22,809 nt of DNA from Sedimentisphaerales bacterium (GTDB lineage Bacteria; Planctomycetota; Phycisphaerae; Sedimentisphaerales; SM23-30): NCBI GenBank assembly GCA_030634605.1, contig DAOWAK010000002.1, forward strand, positions 1 to 22,809, in the 5' to 3' direction. A model generated the notes under the pieces. It had not been told where the DNA came from. It was given only the letters and a program-made list of their open reading frames with translations, and made no database searches. The position numbers were made by a program, and so were the translations under genes. This document shows, one piece after another, positions 8,467 to 15,421 of this stretch (positions are counted from its first letter, which is position 1; the number at the start of each line of letters is the position of its first letter).

Positions 8467-10686
8467 TTGGCTCAAGCGGGACCGGACAAGCAGGTGTTGA
8501 CGGGGGAGACGATGATGCCGCGCTTACGCGGCGAGCTGCAGGCTTCGGAGCAGCTTTATAGCGGGCAGCCTTACTGGGTGGTTAAGGACCCGTTGTCGCT
8601 GAAGTATTTTCGTTTCAACCGGGAAGAATATTTCATACTCAGCAAGCTGCGCGAGCGGATTACGCTTAATCAGTTGTTGACGGCGCACCAGAAGGAGTTT
8701 GAAAGTGATTTATTGAGTCCGTCCGAGCTGGGTTCATTTGTCAGTTCGTTGATGTCGCGGAATCTGCTGGTGATGGATCATCCGAACCGGGACGAGCTTT
8801 TGTATCGTACGGCTAAGACGCGCTGGCGGGGGCGGTTTGTTGCCCAGATCAGTAATTTTATGTTTTTTCGGTTTCCGTTGTACGATCCGGACAAGTTGTT
8901 TAACCGGATAATACCGCACTTGCGTTTTATCTGGACCTGGCAGTTTTTTGCGTTTTATCTGGTGCTGATGACGGTGGCGGCGGTGTTGGTGACTAAGCGA
9001 TGGGATGAATTCACGTCGATGTTTTACGCGGATTTTTTCACGCTGCGTAACGTTCCGGTGTTGTTGGTGATTATCTGGATTGTCAAGACGCTGCACGAGT
9101 TCGGGCATGGCTTGACCTGTAAGAATTATGGCGGGGAAGTGCACGAGATGGGATTCCTGTTTCTGGTGTTTACTCCCTTTTTCTATTGCAACGTGACGGA
9201 TGCCTGGACTTTTCCGAAAAAGCACCGTCGGTTGCTGGTGACGGCGGGTGGTGTAATGACGGAGTTGTGGTTTGCTGCGTTGGCGGCGGTGGTGTGGTAT
9301 TATACACAACAGCCGAGTTTTATTCATGCGTTGACTTTTAACATTGTGATTGTGTGCTCGTTTTCGACGGTGCTGTTCAATGCCAGTCCATTGTTGAAGT
9401 ATGACGGCTATTACCTGTTAATGGATTTGATAGAAATTCCGAACTTGCGTCAGCGGGCCACAGAATATGTAAGAGGGTTGTTGATTCGTTATGTATTCGG
9501 CGGCAGGGGGCAGCAGGTTCAGGAGGAGCATCGTTATCGTTATATATTTCCGATCTATTCGGTAGCGGCGTGGGTGTATCGTTGGTTTATTTTGGTGATG
9601 ATACTGTATGGGGTATATTTTATGTTGGAGCAATTGCGCCTGGTGTGGTTAGGCAGAGTGTTAGTGGTGTTTTCGGCGATGACGATGTTGATTTTGCCGG
9701 TTTATAAAACGGGCAGCATGATTGCCCGGAGCAGAGTTTCGATGGGGATTTCCAATGTGCGATTGATAATCCTACTGGCGATAATTATCGGGTTGGTTGG
9801 ATTTGGTTTGTTTTATCCGTATGAGCAGCATGTGACGCTGAATTTTGTGCTGGAGCCGGCCAAGGTGCACTGGATGAGGGCGGAAGTAGCCGGCAAGTTG
9901 CATTGGGCAGAGCATGTTACTGAGGGAGTTTGGGTTAACGCGGACTCGCCACAGGCGGTGCTGGCGAATCTGGAGAATCCGGAATTGATGCTCTGGAAAC
10001 GTAAGCTGGATGCGGAGGTTGAGCGGGTTAAGTTTACGATCAATCAGTATCGGATGCGTAATGTAAGTGCGTCGCAGGTGGAGATTCTGGTTGAGCAGCT
10101 TAATGCCTGGGAACGTGAGAGGCAGCGTTGTGTGGAGCGGATTTCCAAACTGGAAGTTAAGATGCCTTTTGACGGGGAGTTGCTGTCGCGGGATTCGGAT
10201 ACCAAGGTTCTGGCAGGAAGGTATTTCCGGCCGGGCGATCCGTTGATGATGGTGGCGGATACGCGGGAGCTATTGTGTAAGGTTTGGGTTCCGGAGAAGA
10301 CCTGGGCGCGGATATTTAAGCAGGCGGGCAAGCTGGGTCAATCTGCACAAATGATGCTGTACAGCTTCAGTAAGAAGCAGTTCACCGGTCGAGTGGTGGC
10401 GGTGAGCGAGCGCAGTGAAAAAAACATGGGTGAGTATGGCGAGAAGATGGCGCTGAGTAACAAGGTTGGCGGTGAAGTGCTTACCGAGCGTGATCCGGTA
10501 ACCGGCAGAGATAAGCCCATTGAAGCGGTGTATGAGGTAACTATCCAGATTGATGAAGGGGGGCTTCCTGAGGCATCGAAGCCTTATATGTCGGGGCGGG
10601 TTCAGATTAATTGCGGCAAGAGTACTTTGTTTCAGTGGAGTAAGGAATCGCTGTTGCGTTTCATCTCGCCGGAGACCAGGCTCTGA
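8467..10686 (+). CDS. PqqD-like / M50 site-2-type metalloprotease / HlyD fusion, polytopic
   Basis: The start is TTG 8467, two bases after the preceding stop, with GAGGA at 8456-8460 six bases upstream; ATG 8512 or 8515 (behind GGGGGAG) are alternatives. The product is 739 residues. An N-terminal PqqD-like winged-helix region spans about 20-105. Around seven membrane helices follow between about 155 and 460. They include the zinc motif H210-E-F-G-H214 at the end of a helix and N305-ASPLLKYDG314, which matches the third-ligand (N/L)DG motif of M50 (site-2) proteases, with D313. After the last helix comes a HlyD-like part (about 468-739) with two lipoyl halves flanking a helical hairpin (APFDG-like segment KMPFDGELLSRD). 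The active-site residues are intact, so it should be an active intramembrane protease, or a zinc-dependent translocation factor. PqqD-like domains bind leader peptides in RiPP systems, which suggests peptide or protein substrates. Confidence 0.85.
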   Translation: MAQAGPDKQVLTGETMMPRLRGELQASEQLYSGQPYWVVKDPLSLKYFRFNREEYFILSKLRERITLNQLLTAHQKEFESDLLSPSELGSFVSSLMSRNLLVMDHPNRDELLYRTAKTRWRGRFVAQISNFMFFRFPLYDPDKLFNRIIPHLRFIWTWQFFAFYLVLMTVAAVLVTKRWDEFTSMFYADFFTLRNVPVLLVIIWIVKTLHEFGHGLTCKNYGGEVHEMGFLFLVFTPFFYCNVTDAWTFPKKHRRLLVTAGGVMTELWFAALAAVVWYYTQQPSFIHALTFNIVIVCSFSTVLFNASPLLKYDGYYLLMDLIEIPNLRQRATEYVRGLLIRYVFGGRGQQVQEEHRYRYIFPIYSVAAWVYRWFILVMILYGVYFMLEQLRLVWLGRVLVVFSAMTMLILPVYKTGSMIARSRVSMGISNVRLIILLAIIIGLVGFGLFYPYEQHVTLNFVLEPAKVHWMRAEVAGKLHWAEHVTEGVWVNADSPQAVLANLENPELMLWKRKLDAEVERVKFTINQYRMRNVSASQVEILVEQLNAWERERQRCVERISKLEVKMPFDGELLSRDSDTKVLAGRYFRPGDPLMMVADTRELLCKVWVPEKTWARIFKQAGKLGQSAQMMLYSFSKKQFTGRVVAVSERSEKNMGEYGEKMALSNKVGGEVLTERDPVTGRDKPIEAVYEVTIQIDEGGLPEASKPYMSGRVQINCGKSTLFQWSKESLLRFISPETRL

Positions 10687-10730
10687 TCTGAGTCCGGTGA
10701 AATATATATGACGCGGAACCAGTCTTTTTT

Positions 10731-12827
10731 TTAGAACTCATTGGGTTTTTCAATCCGGACAGGGCAGGGGGGCAGGGCACGGAGGAACGCTCTGCCGTAA
10801 TTTTTGGAGACAATTCTGGGGTCCAGGATCACTACGATTCCATTGTCGGTTTTGGATCTTATTAAGCGGCCGAATCCCTGTTTGAGTTTCAGGATGGCTT
10901 CGGGCAGTTGATAATCGAAGAAGGGGCTACCGCCGGTTTGCTTGATTTGCTCGAGGCGAGCCTGGAGCAGGGGATGGTCGGGGACGGAAAAGGGCAGCTT
11001 TAAGATGATGACGTTGCTCAGGGCGGTTCCCGGGACATCGACTCCCTGCCAGAAGGTGTCCGTTCCGAGCAGGACGCTATTGGGGTTCCGGCGGAAATCT
11101 TCCAGCAGGGCGGTTCGGTTTTTTCCTTTTTGCTGGAACAGCAGGGGGAAATTGTTTTCGGAGCAGAACTCCTGCAATTTGTCCGCGAGGTGATTTAGTT
11201 GTTTGAAGCTGGTGCAGAGAACAAAGGCGTGGCCTTGGGTTTGAGTCAGGTATTTTTCTATGATCGGCGCGGCGGCGTCCAGATAAATTTCCTGCTGTTT
11301 TTGCGGTTCGGGCAGTGAGGTTTCGATGTGAACGACGACCTGGTTCTGATAGTCAAAGGGAGATCCCAGTTGAACAGGAGTGAACTGATCGAGTCCCAGG
11401 CGGGAGCAGAAAAATTCAAACCCGTTTGATCGATTTTTTTTAGGGGCAGCTTTTGAGTTGTCGGATGAATTTGAAACTTCCTGTTGAGTGATTGAGTCTG
11501 AGTCAGATATTTCAGTTTGCGAGTCAGTTGTTTTGCTGGTAGTGCTGAGAGTGGCGCTGGTCAATACGACGGACGAGAACTGTTCAAAGAGGGATTTTTT
11601 TAGCAGTTCACCGATGTGCAGCGGTGCCGAGCAGAGAGTGACAATGGGGTGGTGGCGTCGTCGGCGGATTTCGGTCCAGTAAACACTTTTGCCCAGGCGT
11701 TGCTGAATGAATATTTCGAGATCATGTGCAAAAGCCCAGCAGCGTTGCGCGTAAGAGTCAAGTTCGAGCTTTTCCTGTTCCTCGGTTGACGATTGGGCGA
11801 AGTCGCGCAGGTGATCGCCCAGTTTGTTCAGGGGAATGGTGAGCGGATTTTTGAAGTTATGGCGGCTGTCGATTCGGCCGTTGCCTCCGGAAGAGAACTG
11901 GCTGTCGATGAAACATTGAAAGTCGCTGAAAAGGATGTTGGACTTTTCGTGGGTTTTTTTAATCAGATCGACGGTGGTTTCGTTATGGCTCGGGGCGAGG
12001 ATGCCTTTTTGGGTTTTGGGATTGAAGATTCGGTTGAGCAGGAAGGAGACCTGGCTGTTGCTGATTCGCAGGCCGAAATGTTTACTGGCGACGTTTTCGG
12101 AGTTATGGGCCTCGTCGATAACGATCAAATCGGTTTTGGGCAGAATAGAGCCACCCTGCAAACGTAAAGACAGGTCGCAAAACAGCAGGGCATGGTTGGT
12201 GATGATCAGGTCGGCACCATACATGCGGCGCCGGGCTTTCTGGTAGAAGCAAGTGCTGTGATGGACGCAATGTTTTCCCTGGCAGGTGCTGTTTTCGCTG
12301 GAGACCATTTCCCAAACGGCAGGTGGTGGTTTGATGTAGAGGTCGCTGAGTGAGCCGTCACGGGTGTTCAGTGCCCAGTGGCCGAGTTCTTCCAGGGCGG
12401 TAAAATGTTCGGGTTTATCGAAAAGGGTAGCCTGGCGTTTTTGGGCCTGATCGAAACGACGCCAGCAGAAATAATTTTCCCGCCCCTTGGCCAGTACCGC
12501 GATGAATTCGGTGTCGCTGACTTTTGCCAGGAAAGGGATGTCCTTGAGAAACAACTGTTCCTGGAGAGAAATCGTGTAGGTGCTGATGATAACTTTTTTT
12601 CGGAACTTTGTGGCCTGTTGCAGGGCGGGGATCAGGTAGGCAAAGCTTTTTCCGACGCCGGTGCCGGCTTCGAGGACCAGGTGTCCGGGCTTATCGAAAG
12701 CCCGGGCGATGGCTTGGGCCATTTTGATTTGCTGGGGGCGCATCTCATAGGAATTTAGCGTTTTTGCAATGGCCCCGTCGGGCGAGAGCAGCTTTTGCGG
12801 ATCAAAATCATTTGGCATGTGGTGCAA
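10731..12827 (-). CDS. dinG: DinG-type ATP-dependent DNA helicase (XPD-like, Fe-S)
   Basis: The start is TTG 12827, with GGAAGG five bases upstream; ATG 12818 is possible but too far from that site. The product is 698 residues, within the usual DinG-family range. Walker A is EAGTGVGKS (53-61). Four cysteines suited to a 4Fe-4S cluster are C121, C182, C187 and C193. The DEAH box is at 238-241, TSATLS (motif III-like) at 423-428, and Q650-GFGRLIR is motif VI. It should be a superfamily 2, 5'-3' helicase acting on replication/repair structures. A Ser/Thr/Asp-rich insert (about 429-468) follows TSATLS, where most homologues have only a few residues. The gene overlaps the 3' end of thiG by 20 bases and is probably translated as the last gene of that operon. 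It ends convergently with the adaptor cluster, 44 bases apart. Confidence 0.92.
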   Translation of the reverse strand: MHHMPNDFDPQKLLSPDGAIAKTLNSYEMRPQQIKMAQAIARAFDKPGHLVLEAGTGVGKSFAYLIPALQQATKFRKKVIISTYTISLQEQLFLKDIPFLAKVSDTEFIAVLAKGRENYFCWRRFDQAQKRQATLFDKPEHFTALEELGHWALNTRDGSLSDLYIKPPPAVWEMVSSENSTCQGKHCVHHSTCFYQKARRRMYGADLIITNHALLFCDLSLRLQGGSILPKTDLIVIDEAHNSENVASKHFGLRISNSQVSFLLNRIFNPKTQKGILAPSHNETTVDLIKKTHEKSNILFSDFQCFIDSQFSSGGNGRIDSRHNFKNPLTIPLNKLGDHLRDFAQSSTEEQEKLELDSYAQRCWAFAHDLEIFIQQRLGKSVYWTEIRRRRHHPIVTLCSAPLHIGELLKKSLFEQFSSVVLTSATLSTTSKTTDSQTEISDSDSITQQEVSNSSDNSKAAPKKNRSNGFEFFCSRLGLDQFTPVQLGSPFDYQNQVVVHIETSLPEPQKQQEIYLDAAAPIIEKYLTQTQGHAFVLCTSFKQLNHLADKLQEFCSENNFPLLFQQKGKNRTALLEDFRRNPNSVLLGTDTFWQGVDVPGTALSNVIILKLPFSVPDHPLLQARLEQIKQTGGSPFFDYQLPEAILKLKQGFGRLIRSKTDNGIVVILDPRIVSKNYGRAFLRALPPCPVRIEKPNEF

Positions 12828-13602
12828 TAGTCCCTTCCATAGGGGAGCTGGCGTTGGCGTAGAGTTTGCGGGGGATTCGTCCGGCCAGATAGGCTTCTCG
12901 GCCGGCGATGACGGCGTGCCTCATGGCTGATGCCATCAGGACCGGCTCTTTGGCGGAGGCGATTCCGGTGTTGAGCAGAATGCCCTCGGCACCCAGTTCC
13001 ATACCGACGGTTACATCACTGGCGGTACCGACGCCGGCATCGACGATGATGGGTACGTTGGCTCTTTCCAGGATGATGCGAATGTTGTTGGGATTCAGGA
13101 CGCCCTGACCGGAGCCGATGGGAGCGGCGGCGGGCATGACGCTGGCGGCACCGGCGTTTTCGAGGTTTTTGGCCATGACGGGATCATCGTTGGTGTAAAC
13201 CAGGACGGTAAAACCTTCTTTTACGAGAGTTTCGGTGGCCTGGAGTGTGCCGACCGGATCGGGCAGCAGGGTTTGTTTGTCGGCAAGCACTTCGAGCTTT
13301 ACCCAATCGATTTCGAGTAGCTCCTGGGCCAATCTGGCACACCGTACGGCATCCTCAGCAGAGAAGCACCCGGCAGTGTTGGGCAGCAGGGTGTATTTGT
13401 CGCGATCGAGGAAATCGAGGATGTTTCTTTTTTGATCGTCTAAAAGTCTTTCCCGGCGGATGGCGACGGTTACGACATCGCAGCCGCTGGCTTCGAGGGC
13501 CTGCTGCATGATTTCGAAAGTCTGGTATTTTCCGGTTCCGACCAGCAGTCGGCTTTTGAGTTCGTAAGAGCCAATTTTCAGGTTCGTATCGTTAACGGTC
13601 AT
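12808..13602 (-). CDS. thiG: Thiazole synthase ThiG
   Basis: The product is 264 residues, the usual length. It forms the thiazole phosphate ring of thiamine from deoxyxylulose 5-phosphate, dehydroglycine and the sulfur carried on ThiS thiocarboxylate. Family motifs are visible: SRLLVGTGKY (17-26), AIRR (47-50), LPNTAGC (73-79), VKLEVL with the Schiff-base lysine at K102, PIGSGQG (161-167) and LLNTGIASA (209-217). An AAGGA site lies seven bases before the ATG. It follows thiS by 38 bases. No thiC, thiE, thiF or thiH/thiO is in the window, so the glycine/tyrosine oxidase and ThiF must be encoded elsewhere. Confidence 0.97.
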   Translation of the reverse strand: MTVNDTNLKIGSYELKSRLLVGTGKYQTFEIMQQALEASGCDVVTVAIRRERLLDDQKRNILDFLDRDKYTLLPNTAGCFSAEDAVRCARLAQELLEIDWVKLEVLADKQTLLPDPVGTLQATETLVKEGFTVLVYTNDDPVMAKNLENAGAASVMPAAAPIGSGQGVLNPNNIRIILERANVPIIVDAGVGTASDVTVGMELGAEGILLNTGIASAKEPVLMASAMRHAVIAGREAYLAGRIPRKLYANASSPMEGTIAPHAK

Positions 13603-13640
13603 CCTGGAATCCTTTAGTTAAGTGTTTGTGAATAAGTGGT

Positions 13641-13850
13641 TTACGATCCTCCGCCCACGATAGTCACGATTTCCAATACATCGTCATTTTTTAAAATTGT
13701 TTCGGAGTGTATTTTTTTAGGGCAGATTTGCTGATGGATTTCGACGGCGACCGGGCCGGAAAGGTTCAGTTTTTCGAGCAGATCGCGAACCGACGAGCCT
13801 TGCTCGATCTGTTTTGTTTGGCCATTTATGGTTATTTGCATATCTGCCAT
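13641..13850 (-). CDS. thiS: Sulfur carrier protein ThiS, with an extra C-terminal Ser after the Gly-Gly
   Basis: The product is 69 residues with a ubiquitin-like fold pattern, normal for ThiS. The ThiS C-terminal glycine is adenylated by ThiF and converted to a thiocarboxylate that feeds sulfur to ThiG. Here the tail is VGGGS: one serine follows the glycines. If translated as read, that serine would have to be removed, or the serine carboxylate used. The start is ATG 13850, with no clear ribosome binding site; ATG 13841 is also possible and would remove three residues. It is the first gene of thiS-thiG-dinG, behind the promoter at 13902-13930. Confidence 0.93.
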   Translation of the reverse strand: MADMQITINGQTKQIEQGSSVRDLLEKLNLSGPVAVEIHQQICPKKIHSETILKNDDVLEIVTIVGGGS

Positions 13851-13901
13851 GATTTATTCGAATAAAAGGCGAATATTTCTAATCTAACGCCGCGAAATGC
13901 A

Positions 13902-13930
13902 ATTATAGATTTTGTGGCGTGACAGGTCAA
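13902..13930 (-). promoter_or_regulatory. Sigma70-type promoter of thiS-thiG-dinG
   Basis: On the minus strand, TTGACC (13930-13925) is followed by a 17-base spacer and a perfect TATAAT (13907-13902). Transcription should begin near 13895, giving a leader of about 45 bases before thiS. That leader is too short for a TPP riboswitch, and I see no THI-box sequence in it. Confidence 0.8.
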
Positions 13931-13988
13931 GGCGAGGTTTTTTTGGGGTAAATGGCAGTTAAATCCTAATATTTTAAGGAGATAGCTT

Positions 13989-14084
13989 ATGAATGCCGGA
14001 TTTGCGGTAGCCGGGATGGAAATTTATCCGATTTCCCGGGTTCTAAACAAAATAATCGCGAACAACAGGCATGCGGTAACGTAA
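13989..14084 (+). CDS. Possible 31-residue micro-ORF, antisense to the permease 3' end
   Basis: AAGGAG (13976-13981) stands seven bases before ATG 13989, an ideal ribosome binding site. The frame encodes 31 residues (begins MNAGFAVAGM, ends NNRHAVT) before a TAA at 14082-14084. It overlaps the end of the minus-strand permease by about 60 bases. I see no convincing promoter; TTGGGG to TAATAT has weak matches. I do not recognise the peptide. Chance is a real explanation for so short a frame. Confidence 0.25.
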   Translation: MNAGFAVAGMEIYPISRVLNKIIANNRHAVT

Positions 14085-15004
14085 AAGAATGCATATAGGG
14101 CGACCTGGGCGATATAATCCAGCGGTATGGGAGTTCCCTGATAGGTATTATTGGTGACCACGCTGAAGCTGATATTTGGTATGACGGTAAGGACCGCCCA
14201 GGCGGCATAGCTTTCCAGGCCTGATTGAGCACGAGCGACAGGTCCGAGCCAGTTTTCCAGGACGGCACCGAGAATAAAAACCAGGCAGCAGAAAGCCAAG
14301 GTGGTAATCAGGTTAAATCTGATGGCGGCGGCCACGGCAATGGCGGTCATTATCAGTACCGAAATGAGAGTTAAAGTCATGGGAGCAAGGATGCCCCACT
14401 GAAGGTTATTTTCGGCGGGATTGACTTTCCAGTGAGAATCGAGCAGATAAAGCAGCAAAAGAACGATAGTAGCCAGTGAGCTTCCGGCGATAATGGTGGT
14501 TGAACTGAAACGCCATTTGTAAAAATAGTTTCCGGCCATGCTGAGGATAAAAGTAAGTCCCAGGCCGACAAAACCGAGTGTCATAACGACGATATCGTGT
14601 TTTTCGGAAGACATTTGCAGGACGCCATGACGGATAACCATTATCAGCACCAGACAAAGCAGATATTCAGCAAGGATGACCGCGGCGGCGATACCGGTGA
14701 ATTTGCCAAGTACAAACATGCCTCGGCCTACGGTTTTGGAGATGACGGTCAGAGCGGTTTTGTTCTCGATTTCTTCGGATACCACCGAAGTGGCGGCAAA
14801 GACAGCCAGCAGCATCCCCGCCAGCATGATAGTGGAGAGCCCGATGTCCATGAGCAGCTGGTTGTCGTCGTCGAGGGTGAACATTGCCAGGGACGGGCTA
14901 AGGATAAGTAACAGAATGGTGCTGATTACCACAATGCCGAAAATAGGTTGCCTGAGAGTTTCGGTGAAAGTATTAGTTATGATGGCGAAAAATCTGTACG
15001 GCAT
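14024..15004 (-). CDS. ABC-2-type transporter permease
   Basis: The product is 326 residues with about seven or eight membrane helices (about 21-41, 55-73, 103-125, 138-157, 168-188, 205-227, 230-252, 300-320). After the second helix, the segment SEEIENKTALTVISKTVGRGMFVLGK (split: EEIENKTALTVISK at 77-90, then GMFVLGK) matches the coupling-loop pattern of ABC-2 permeases that work with a separate ATPase. AGGAG lies six bases before the ATG. The ATPase partner is not adjacent; the nearest is the partial ABC ATPase at 22174 on the other strand, which may instead pair with genes to its right. The gene is divergent from the SPFH operon. The substrate is unknown. Confidence 0.85.
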   Translation of the reverse strand: MPYRFFAIITNTFTETLRQPIFGIVVISTILLLILSPSLAMFTLDDDNQLLMDIGLSTIMLAGMLLAVFAATSVVSEEIENKTALTVISKTVGRGMFVLGKFTGIAAAVILAEYLLCLVLIMVIRHGVLQMSSEKHDIVVMTLGFVGLGLTFILSMAGNYFYKWRFSSTTIIAGSSLATIVLLLLYLLDSHWKVNPAENNLQWGILAPMTLTLISVLIMTAIAVAAAIRFNLITTLAFCCLVFILGAVLENWLGPVARAQSGLESYAAWAVLTVIPNISFSVVTNNTYQGTPIPLDYIAQVALYAFFYVTACLLFAIILFRTREIG

Positions 15005-15006
15005 TA

Positions 15007-15207
15007 TTAACTCCTGTTAAGGCTTGCCGGGCCATTAATTAAATAGTATAGGAATTTGTATTTAACTGCCATATTTATAACGATTAAGCGACCATCGGGA
15101 GCGTCGTTAGCCACACCGAGATCGCGGCGAATCCGGTCCAGCGAAAGCTGGTAATTAATTTCGCGTTGATGTTGACATAAGGCGATGGAATTTTCAATAA
15201 AAATCAT
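15007..15207 (-). CDS. Doubtful small ORF (66 residues) directly upstream of the permease
   Basis: The frame runs from ATG 15207 to a TAA at 15009-15007, two bases before the permease start, and its last codons contain the permease's AGGAG. This spacing would allow translational coupling. Against it, there is no ribosome binding site before the ATG, the start is A/T-rich, and the protein has no recognisable features (a charged middle, a YKFLYYL stretch near the end). I cannot assign a function. It may instead be part of a permease leader. Confidence 0.25.
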   Translation of the reverse strand: MIFIENSIALCQHQREINYQLSLDRIRRDLGVANDAPDGRLIVINMAVKYKFLYYLINGPASLNRS

Positions 15208-15242
15208 AAATATCTAGGGCGTAATAATTTATAGCTTTAGGG

Positions 15243-15298
15243 TTGCATATTTTTATTTAATAATTATGATATTTGCTGCTTTTGTGAGTGGTTATAAT
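15243..15298 (+). promoter_or_regulatory. Candidate promoter region of the SPFH operon
   Basis: TTGCAT (15243-15248), a 16-base spacer and TATGAT (15265-15270) form one candidate. A perfect TATAAT at 15293-15298 has only a poor -35 (TATTTG at 15270-15275, 17-base spacer). The surroundings are strongly A/T-rich. The segment lies between the divergent permease and SPFH genes, so minus-strand promoters could overlap here too. Confidence 0.45.
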
Positions 15299-15352
15299 TA
15301 TAGGACGTTAGCCTGGTAAACAATATTTGAGAACACATTAAGGTTACGTTGC

Positions 15353-15421
15353 ATGAAAATTCAGGTTCGTTTCGTTAATAAAAAAGATTCGATCAAAATA
15401 TGGAATTGGGAAATTTTATGA
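15353..15421 (+). CDS. Short leader ORF (22 residues) overlapping the first SPFH gene
   Basis: ATG 15353 is preceded by TAAGG (15339-15343) at nine bases. The frame codes for 22 residues, beginning MKIQV and ending IWNWEIL, and stops at TGA 15419-15421. That stop overlaps the ATG at 15418 of the SPFH gene (ATGA), which has little ribosome binding sequence of its own. The arrangement fits a translated leader that feeds ribosomes to the first SPFH gene. There is no run of a single amino-acid codon as in attenuators, apart from two Trp codons near the end. Confidence 0.45.
   Translation: MKIQVRFVNKKDSIKIWNWEIL

Noticed and set aside
10687..10732. Intrinsic terminator between the adaptor cluster and dinG
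   Set aside because: There is a run of eight T at the end, but only a 4-bp TCCG/CGGA stem with a long loop, so the hairpin is not convincing.
13851..13990. TPP riboswitch upstream of thiS
   Set aside because: The leader after the predicted start is only about 45 bases and holds no THI-box sequence.
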